Of a stretch of 40,195 nt of DNA, positions 35,194 to 40,195 are shown in pieces (positions within the stretch are counted from its first letter, which is position 1; every line of letters starts with the position of its first letter). Both the position numbers and the translations under genes were made by a program. Location of the stretch: positions 1 to 40,195 of the forward strand of contig DATBHH010000079.1 of the NCBI GenBank assembly GCA_036557525.1. Direction: 5' to 3'. The DNA is from VRUE01 sp036557525 (GTDB taxonomy: Bacteria > Actinomycetota > Thermoleophilia > Solirubrobacterales > 70-9). The notes under the pieces were generated by a model. The model saw only the letters and a list, made by a program, of their open reading frames with translations, made no database searches and had not been told where the DNA came from.

Positions 35194-35682
35194 TCAGCTA
35201 TCGGGGGTGAGGACGAGCAGCAGCCCGCCGTCGTCATCGTAGGCGGGGAAGACGTCGGCGACGGCTTCGGCTGGGATGTCGCCCTCGGCCTTGACGGCCA
35301 CTTTCTTGCCGAGTGAGCGGACCCCCCACTCGAGCGAGGTCTCGATCGGGTCGGCGACACCGTCCCCGTCGAGGTCGGCGGTCTTGCCGCCGTCGCCCGG
35401 CTGCAGCCACTGCAGCCCGAGCACTTCCTTGACCGGGCGGCCGATCACGTCTTCGTCGGTGAGCCCGGTAAGCTCGAAGCTGCCGCGGCCGGCGTCGATC
35501 ACGCGCGCCTCGCGGTCGCAGACGAAGAATGCCGCGTTGGGTGCCGGGTAGTAGTCGTCGAGCAGCTCGAATACGAATCCGAACCCGCATTTCGAGCAGC
35601 CCTTCGGGCGCGAGCTGAAACCGGCGGTCCGGTCGGCGCTCAGCTCCCTGTTCCCGCAGTTGGGGCAGATGAAGAACGGCAT
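35194..35682 (-). CDS. Zinc-ribbon plus PAS-domain protein with EF-hand-like loop
   Basis: A 162-aa cytoplasmic-looking protein with no known name. Residues 6-32 form a zinc ribbon (CPNC and CSKC). Residues 48-95 look like a PAS sensor core (AAFFVCDREARVIDAG, LTGLTDEDVIGRPVKEVLGL). Residues 103-114 read DLDGDGVADPIE, a 12-residue EF-hand-type calcium loop with acidic residues at 1, 3, 5, 9 and 12. The rest resembles the final strands of a PAS fold (VKAEGDIPAEAVADVFPAY, LLLVLTPDS). It lacks an output domain, so it would act by binding a partner. It sits between ruvB and secDF with gaps of 15 and 5 bases. Confidence 0.8.
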   Translation of the reverse strand: MPFFICPNCGNRELSADRTAGFSSRPKGCSKCGFGFVFELLDDYYPAPNAAFFVCDREARVIDAGRGSFELTGLTDEDVIGRPVKEVLGLQWLQPGDGGKTADLDGDGVADPIETSLEWGVRSLGKKVAVKAEGDIPAEAVADVFPAYDDDGGLLLVLTPDS

Positions 35683-35697
35683 CCCCCCACAGGCTAC

Positions 35698-36723
35698 TCA
35701 GAACAGGCTCTTCGCTCCTTCGGGGGCCGGCAGCCCGAGATGCTCGTAGGCGCGCCCGGTGAGGACCCGGCCGCGCGGCGTCCGCTTCAACATGCCCTGC
35801 TGGAGGAGATAGGGCTCGAGGACGTCCTCGATCGTGTCCTGCTCCTCGCCGATCGCGACCGCCAGCGTCGAGAGCCCGACCGGGCCGCCGGCGAACTTCT
35901 CGGCGACCGTTTCCAGCAGGCCGCGGTCGGAGCGGTCGAGGCCGCCGGCGTCGACCTCGAGCATCTCGAGGGCGGCGACGGCGACGCCGGCGTCGATCGT
36001 TCCCTCGCCCTTCACCTGGGCGAAGTCCCGGACCCGTTTCAGCAGCCGGTTGGCGACCCGGGGGGTCCCGCGTGAGCGGCCGGCGATCGTCGAGGCTCCC
36101 TCGGCGTCGATCGCGACGTCGAGGATCCGGGCCGAGCGGCTGACGATCTCGGCGAGGTGGTCGGGGCTGTAGTGCTCGAGCCGGTGGCAGACGCCGAAGC
36201 GGTCGCGGAGCGGCGTGGTCAGCAGGCCGGAGCGTGTCGTCGCGCCGATCAGCGTGAACGGCGGCAGCGGCAGGGTCACGGTGCGGGCGCCGGCGCCCTG
36301 GCCGAGGACGACCGGCAGCTCGTGGTCCTCCATCGCCGGGTAGAGCGTCTCCTCGACCGCGCGGCCGAGGCGGTGGATCTCGTCGATGAAGAAGACGCTG
36401 CCCGGCTCGAGCGCGGTCAGGAAGGAGGCGACGTCGGCCTTGCGCTCGAGCGCCGGGCCGGCGGTCTGCACCAGCGGAACCCCCATCTCGGCGGCGACGA
36501 TGTGAGCGAGCGAGGTCTTGCCCAGTCCCGGCGGGCCGGCGAGCAGGACATGGTCGAGCGGCTCACCGCGGCCGCCCGCCGCCTCGATGAAGATCGCGAG
36601 CTGCTCGGTGACCTGGGACTGGTTTACGAAGTCGGAGAGGGTCGGCGGCCGCAGCGAGCGGTCGAGCTCCTCGTCCGGGCCCTCGGCGCGGGCGTCGTGG
36701 ATGCGGATCTCAGGCTCGGTCAT
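35698..36723 (-). CDS. ruvB: Holliday junction ATP-dependent helicase RuvB
   Basis: Hexameric AAA+ motor for branch migration at Holliday junctions. The 341-aa protein has Walker A GPPGLGKT (63-70), Walker B FFIDEIHRL, sensor 1 LIGATTRSG, the arginine finger region TTPLRDRFG, and the RuvB winged-helix end (TPRGRVLTGRAYEHLG). Full length. The ATG overlaps the ruvA stop by four bases. Confidence 0.98.
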   Translation of the reverse strand: MTEPEIRIHDARAEGPDEELDRSLRPPTLSDFVNQSQVTEQLAIFIEAAGGRGEPLDHVLLAGPPGLGKTSLAHIVAAEMGVPLVQTAGPALERKADVASFLTALEPGSVFFIDEIHRLGRAVEETLYPAMEDHELPVVLGQGAGARTVTLPLPPFTLIGATTRSGLLTTPLRDRFGVCHRLEHYSPDHLAEIVSRSARILDVAIDAEGASTIAGRSRGTPRVANRLLKRVRDFAQVKGEGTIDAGVAVAALEMLEVDAGGLDRSDRGLLETVAEKFAGGPVGLSTLAVAIGEEQDTIEDVLEPYLLQQGMLKRTPRGRVLTGRAYEHLGLPAPEGAKSLF

Positions 36724-37316
36724 GCCGCCCTCCCGGCGCCGGCGCCGGCGCGGCGCAGCGCGGTCGCGATCAGCTCCTCGGCGTCGCCGCCGTCGACGCC
36801 GTCGAGCAGCTGCTCGGCCTCCAGCGGCGCGTAGCCGAGGTTGACGAGCCCGTCGCGGGCCAGCGAGCGGTCGTCGGCGGGCCCCTCGCCGACCGCGATC
36901 TCCTCCTCGAGCGCGCCCGCCACCTTCTCGCGCAGCTCGACGATGATCCGTTCCGCGGTCCGCTTGCCGATCCCCGGGACCGCCTGGAACCGCTTCGCGT
37001 CGCCGGCCGCGATCGCCCGCAGCAGCTGGCGCGCGGGGCCGCCGGAGAGCGCCGCGATCGCCACCTTCGGCCCCACCCCGCTGACTGAGACCAGCTCGCC
37101 GAACAGCTCCCGCTCCTCCTCGGAAGCGAACCCGTAGAGGGCGAGGGCGTCGTCGCGCGGGATCAGCTGCGTGTGGAGGAACGCTTCGCGACCGGTCGCC
37201 GGGACCGCCTTCAGGGTCTCGGCCGAGACCGTGAGCAGGTAGCCGACGCCGCCGGCCTCGATCACCACGTGATCCGGCCGCCGGACCATGACCTCGCCGC
37301 GGACGGCGGCGATCAT
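36720..37316 (-). CDS. ruvA: Holliday junction branch-migration subunit RuvA
   Basis: Tetrameric DNA-binding partner of RuvB. The 198-aa protein starts MIAAVRGEV, has the N-terminal OB domain (HVVIEAGGVGYLLTVS, LYGFASEEERELFGELV), two helix-hairpin-helix motifs (VSGVGPKVAIAALS and VPGIGKRTAERIIVEL) and the C-terminal RuvB-binding domain (LVNLGYAPLEAEQLL). Four-base overlaps with ruvC and ruvB on either side. Confidence 0.97.
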   Translation of the reverse strand: MIAAVRGEVMVRRPDHVVIEAGGVGYLLTVSAETLKAVPATGREAFLHTQLIPRDDALALYGFASEEERELFGELVSVSGVGPKVAIAALSGGPARQLLRAIAAGDAKRFQAVPGIGKRTAERIIVELREKVAGALEEEIAVGEGPADDRSLARDGLVNLGYAPLEAEQLLDGVDGGDAEELIATALRRAGAGAGRAA

Positions 37317-37828
37317 CCGCTCACCCGCGCGGCGGCCGCCTCGATCGCGGCCCGGTGCCCGGCGCCGGCTCCGTGGCAGATCGCGACCGCGAGCGCGTCG
37401 GCGGCATGGTCGGAGGCGGGCGGCTCGGGCAGCCCGAGCAGGGTGCCGACCATCCGCTGGACCTGCGCCTTGGCGGCCGAGCCGCTGCCGCAGACCGCCA
37501 TCTTGATCGCCTGTGGCGTGTAGGCCGAGCAGGCGAGGCCGTGCTGGGACGCGGCGAGCATCGCCACCCCGCTCGCCTGCCCCACCGCCATCGCCGAGCG
37601 CACGTTCTTGCCGAAGTAGAGGTCCTCGATCGCAAGCGCCGTCGGCTCGTGCCACTCGATCAGCTTCGCCAGCTCGACGTGGATGTGCTCGAGACGGCGC
37701 TCGATCGGGAGCTCGGCGGAGGTCTCGACGACGCCCGCGTCGAGCGCGCTCATCCTGTTCCCCTCGACGCGGACGAAACCGAATCCGAGATTGGCTGCAC
37801 CGGGGTCGACCCCGATCACCACTTGCAT
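37313..37828 (-). CDS. ruvC: Crossover junction endodeoxyribonuclease RuvC
   Basis: Resolves Holliday junctions by paired nicks. The 171-aa protein has the RNase H-like acidic residues: Asp8 in GVDPGAANLGFG, Glu in LAIEDLYFGKNV, and the C-terminal Asp pair in SDHAADALAVAI. It has the conserved TPQAIKMAVCGSGSA stretch. The ATG has no strong ribosome-binding site. It follows yebC after 37 bases and overlaps ruvA (ATGA). Confidence 0.97.
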   Translation of the reverse strand: MQVVIGVDPGAANLGFGFVRVEGNRMSALDAGVVETSAELPIERRLEHIHVELAKLIEWHEPTALAIEDLYFGKNVRSAMAVGQASGVAMLAASQHGLACSAYTPQAIKMAVCGSGSAAKAQVQRMVGTLLGLPEPPASDHAADALAVAICHGAGAGHRAAIEAAAARVSG

Positions 37829-37865
37829 GGGGTCTGATTCTGGGAAAAGCCTCGGATGCCTTTTA

Positions 37866-38618
37866 TCAGGCGGCGGCGAGCTGCTCGAGAACGCTCTCGG
37901 GGATGTCGAAGTTGGCGTGGACGCCGTCGACGTCGTCGTGCTCTTCGAGCGCCTCGATCAGGGCGAGCAGGGACCTGGCGTCGTTTCCCTTCACCTCGAC
38001 CGTGCTCTTCGGCTCCATCGCGACGTCGGCGGACTCGACCTCGACGCCCGCCGACTCGAGCGCCTCGCGCACCGTTGCCAGATCGGCCGGCTCGCTGAGG
38101 ACCCGGAGCAGGTCGCCCTCGTCGCTGACGTCCTCGGCGCCGGCGTCGATCGCGGGCATCAGGTCGTCCTCGGAGTACCGGCTTCCGTCGACGGCGATCA
38201 CCCCGCGTTTCTCGAAGATCCAGGCGACCGATCCGGGCTCGCCGAGGCTGCCGTCATGCTTGTTGAACGCGAAGCGGACGTCGGCGCTGGTGCGGTTGCG
38301 GTTGTCGGTCAGAGCTTCGACCAGGATCGCCGCGCCGCCGGGGCCGTAGCCCTCGAAGACGACGTGCTCGATCGCCGCCGCATCGCCCCCCGCTCCCGTC
38401 CCGCGGTCGACCGCCCGTTGGATGTTTTCCTTCGGCATCGAGGCGTCGCGGGCCTTCTGAATCGCGGTCGCGAGCGCCGGATTCCCGTCGGGGTCGCCGC
38501 CGCCATCGCGGGCCGCGACGGTGATCGCACGCGCCAGCTTCGTGAACATCTTGCCCCGTCTTGCGTCGGTGGCGGCCTTCTTATGTTTGATCGAAGACCA
38601 TTTCGAATGCCCGGACAT
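37866..38618 (-). CDS. yebC: YebC/PmpR-family protein (transcription/translation regulator)
   Basis: YebC-family proteins are conserved three-domain proteins, described as DNA-binding regulators and, more recently, as easing ribosome stalling at proline stretches. The 250-aa protein begins MSGHSKWSSIKHKKAA, the family signature, with ARRGKMFTKLARAI, FEGYGPGG, DNRNRTSADVR and AWIFEKRGVI in order. It heads the ruvCAB run, a classic arrangement. A TAGAAT -10 box ends only six bases before the ATG, so the transcript is probably leaderless. Confidence 0.96.
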   Translation of the reverse strand: MSGHSKWSSIKHKKAATDARRGKMFTKLARAITVAARDGGGDPDGNPALATAIQKARDASMPKENIQRAVDRGTGAGGDAAAIEHVVFEGYGPGGAAILVEALTDNRNRTSADVRFAFNKHDGSLGEPGSVAWIFEKRGVIAVDGSRYSEDDLMPAIDAGAEDVSDEGDLLRVLSEPADLATVREALESAGVEVESADVAMEPKSTVEVKGNDARSLLALIEALEEHDDVDGVHANFDIPESVLEQLAAA

Positions 38619-38623
38619 GCGCC

Positions 38624-38630
38624 TATTCTA
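38624..38630. promoter_or_regulatory. Overlapping divergent -10 boxes between yebC and a membrane-protein gene
   Basis: The heptamer TATTCTA gives TATTCT on the plus strand (38624-38629) and TAGAAT on the minus strand (38630-38625). Start codons lie 6 bases away on the minus side (ATG 38618) and 9 bases away on the plus side (ATG 38639), too close for ribosome-binding sites. Both mRNAs would be leaderless. -35 matches are poor on both sides. Confidence 0.55.
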
Positions 38631-38638
38631 TGAATGGG

Positions 38639-39088
38639 ATGGCTTCGGAATCGGTCAGCCACGGTCACCAGCAGGTCAGCGCGGCTCAGGGAATCGCGGC
38701 GAGCGTTGTCTTCATCCTGATGCTGGTCGCCGCACTCGGGCTCTGGACGGCGATCCCGCTGGGTTGGATCTGGATCGGCTCGAAGGTGTCCGAAACCCAG
38801 TTCCCGGCCGAGGGCCCCTACGCGGTGGTCGCGATCGGGATCCTCTTCACCACGCTCGCCGACGCCTGGCTGATCGGGAAGCTGAACGACCTCTACGTTT
38901 GGATCACGGGCACAAACCGCCTCGCGCCGATGCGGCCGAACTGGCTCAAGAGCATGCGCGACTCCGCCGCCCCGATCGGCACCACGACCGTCGTCGAGGC
39001 GACGATGATGGGGTCGGTCATCCTCGCCCTGATCGTCTTCACCGGCTGGTTCTTCCTGCTCGCGGGAAGCCCGATCCCGAGCCAGTAG
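38639..39088 (+). CDS. Small integral membrane protein of unknown function
   Basis: The 149-aa product has a His-rich polar N-terminus and three hydrophobic segments (about 18-46, 60-80 and 122-143), with a basic loop (MRPNWLKSMRD) between the second and third. No family recognised. ATG 38639 is preferred to ATG 38630 because the latter sits directly on the -10-like box and could not follow a transcription start there. It is divergent from yebC and convergent with the aminopeptidase gene. Confidence 0.7.
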   Translation: MASESVSHGHQQVSAAQGIAASVVFILMLVAALGLWTAIPLGWIWIGSKVSETQFPAEGPYAVVAIGILFTTLADAWLIGKLNDLYVWITGTNRLAPMRPNWLKSMRDSAAPIGTTTVVEATMMGSVILALIVFTGWFFLLAGSPIPSQ

Positions 39089-39091
39089 CTT

Positions 39092-39105
39092 CCATCACGT
39101 GATGG
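39092..39105. other. Perfect 14-bp palindrome between convergent genes
   Basis: CCATCACGTGATGG lies in the 18-base gap between two convergent stops. It could form a short hairpin on both strands and help end both transcripts, but no T-run follows. Confidence 0.5.
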
Positions 39106-39106
39106 G

Positions 39107-40195
39107 TTAGACGACGAACTTGCCGTCGACCTGGAAGTCCTCGCCGTCGACGACGAGCCTGCCGCCGAGGCGGAGGTCGCAGACGAGGTCGGTGTGAACC
39201 GCCGACTCGTTGATGCCGCCGGACTCCGGATAGCTCTTGCCGACCGCCATGTGGACCGTGCCGCCGATCTTCTCGTCGAGCAGGACCTCGCGCGTCCCGC
39301 GGTCGATCGCGTAGTTGGTCCCGATCCCGAGCTCGCCGAGGCGGCGCGCGCCCTCGTCGGTGTCGAGCAGCTTGACCAGGTACTCCTCGCCGCGCTCGGC
39401 ACCCGCGTCGACGACCTTCCCGGACTCGAACTTCAGCCGCACCCCGGCGACCTCGCGGCCGCCGATCGTCGCCGGCAGATGGAACGTCACCTCGCCCTCG
39501 ACCGAGTCCTCGATCGGCCCGGTGAAGAACTCGCCGTCCGGCATGTTGTGCTCGCCGTCGCAGGGGATGAAGGTCCTGCCGGCGATCCCCAGGGTGATGT
39601 CGGTGCCGGGGGCGACGACGCGGACCTCCTCGTGGCCCTGGATGACCTCGGAGAGGCGCATTGTCTCGGCCGACGCGCGCTCCCAGGCGGTCAGGGGGTC
39701 GCCGTCGTCGGCGGCCAGGCATGCTCCGTAGTAGAAGTCCTCGTAGTCGACCAAACTCATCTCCGCCTCGGCGGCGTAGGCGTTGGTCGGGAACAGCGTG
39801 TAGACCCAGCGGAACTCGCCGCTCGCGCTCCGTTCCATCGCCCGCGAGAGGAGGTCGCCGGTCGCCGCCTGGCGCCTGGTCTGGCGCTCCGGCGGGATCG
39901 CCGAGAGCTCGCGCGTGTTGGTCGCGGCGCCGACCGCGATCCTGACGTCGGCGTTCTCCAGCACCCACCTCGAGACCGGCGAGATCCACTCGAGCTGCTC
40001 GTCGCTCGAGTGGGTGAAGTAGGCGGCCGTCTGGCCCTCGAGAGCGACGTTCATCATCGGGTGCGCGCCTGCCTTCAGCACCTCCTCGTAGACGGCGAGC
40101 AGCAGCGGCTCGGCGGCGGAGTCGCCGTCGATCGCAACCACCTCGCCCTCCCCGACCTTGGTCGAGTAGCCGACGAGGATCTTCGCCAGACGTTC
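39107..40195 (-). CDS. Aminopeptidase of peptidase family M29 (5' end beyond right edge)
   Basis: M29 aminopeptidases (AmpS/AmpT/PepS) release N-terminal amino acids using two metal ions. The visible 362 residues run from ERLAKILVGYSTKVGEGE, close to the usual N-terminus, to the stop, so only a few codons are missing. Metal ligands are visible: Glu in NMPDGEFFTGP, Glu in RRLGELGIGTN, His and Tyr in VHMAVGKSYPESGG, and His/Asp in VHTDLVCD. The frame is open to the last base of the window. It is convergent with a small membrane-protein gene. Confidence 0.94.
   Translation of the reverse strand, partial: ERLAKILVGYSTKVGEGEVVAIDGDSAAEPLLLAVYEEVLKAGAHPMMNVALEGQTAAYFTHSSDEQLEWISPVSRWVLENADVRIAVGAATNTRELSAIPPERQTRRQAATGDLLSRAMERSASGEFRWVYTLFPTNAYAAEAEMSLVDYEDFYYGACLAADDGDPLTAWERASAETMRLSEVIQGHEEVRVVAPGTDITLGIAGRTFIPCDGEHNMPDGEFFTGPIEDSVEGEVTFHLPATIGGREVAGVRLKFESGKVVDAGAERGEEYLVKLLDTDEGARRLGELGIGTNYAIDRGTREVLLDEKIGGTVHMAVGKSYPESGGINESAVHTDLVCDLRLGGRLVVDGEDFQVDGKFVV

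Overview
The window is bacterial chromosome, very GC-rich, with tightly packed core genes. Gene content points to Actinobacteriota, most likely class Thermoleophilia (Solirubrobacterales or Gaiellales relatives). The evidence is an actinobacterial integration host factor (mihF) beside gmk-rpoZ-coaBC, a pyrR-led pyrimidine operon, a fused SecDF, a CCG-anticodon arginine tRNA, and a secreted protein with the repeated K-N-S-V / L-T-G-K motif I associate with Solirubrobacterales. Class-level placement is inference. I see no transposase, integrase, phage gene or CRISPR array.

Layout. 1-13583 is almost all minus strand and reads right to left: pyrR, pyrB, pyrC, carA, carB and a fused pyrK-pyrD gene (de novo UMP synthesis), then mihF, gmk, rpoZ, coaBC, then a short rimP and the start of nusA, cut by the left edge. 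13674-14537 is a lone alpha/beta hydrolase, followed by ribonuclease Z and tRNA-Arg. 15759-18546 holds lineage-type genes: a membrane-anchored unknown, an SRAP (YedK-type) DNA-repair protein, a lipoprotein and a repeat-bearing exported protein. 18612-22022 (minus) is an unusual operon: an S-box (SAM-I) riboswitch with its own terminator, then thrC, a MoaD/ThiS-like sulfur carrier, and two CDP-sugar genes (rfbF-like, rfbG-like). 22138-23151 is corA, followed by an 89-bp tandem repeat. 23421-27223 is a plus-strand operon: HIT protein, phosphomannomutase, metallo-hydrolase and lipid-kinase-like protein. 27224-38618 (minus) is one long run: yebC, ruvC, ruvA, ruvB, a zinc-ribbon PAS protein, secDF, a GlsB-like protein, recJ, relA. 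The right end has a small membrane protein and a partial M29 aminopeptidase.

Most genes in a run overlap by the tetranucleotide NTGA, where the stop TGA and the next start share bases. ATGA, GTGA and TTGA are all seen, and one junction implies CTGA, a CTG start codon for the rfbF-like gene. Such packing suggests heavy use of translational coupling.

Regulation visible in sequence: a SAM-I riboswitch with mutually exclusive antiterminator and terminator before thrC; a PyrR-binding-loop match just upstream of the pyrR ribosome-binding site; a strong intrinsic terminator between coaBC and rimP-nusA that could be a NusA-responsive attenuator; a near-leaderless promoter for mihF; and back-to-back -10 boxes between yebC and a divergent gene.

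The best candidate for an under-described system is the SAM-riboswitch operon. An off-switch for methionine sufficiency controls a threonine-synthase-like PLP enzyme plus a sulfur-carrier protein ending Gly-Gly-Cys. This fits protein-thiocarboxylate-dependent homocysteine synthesis better than plain threonine synthesis, but that is inference.
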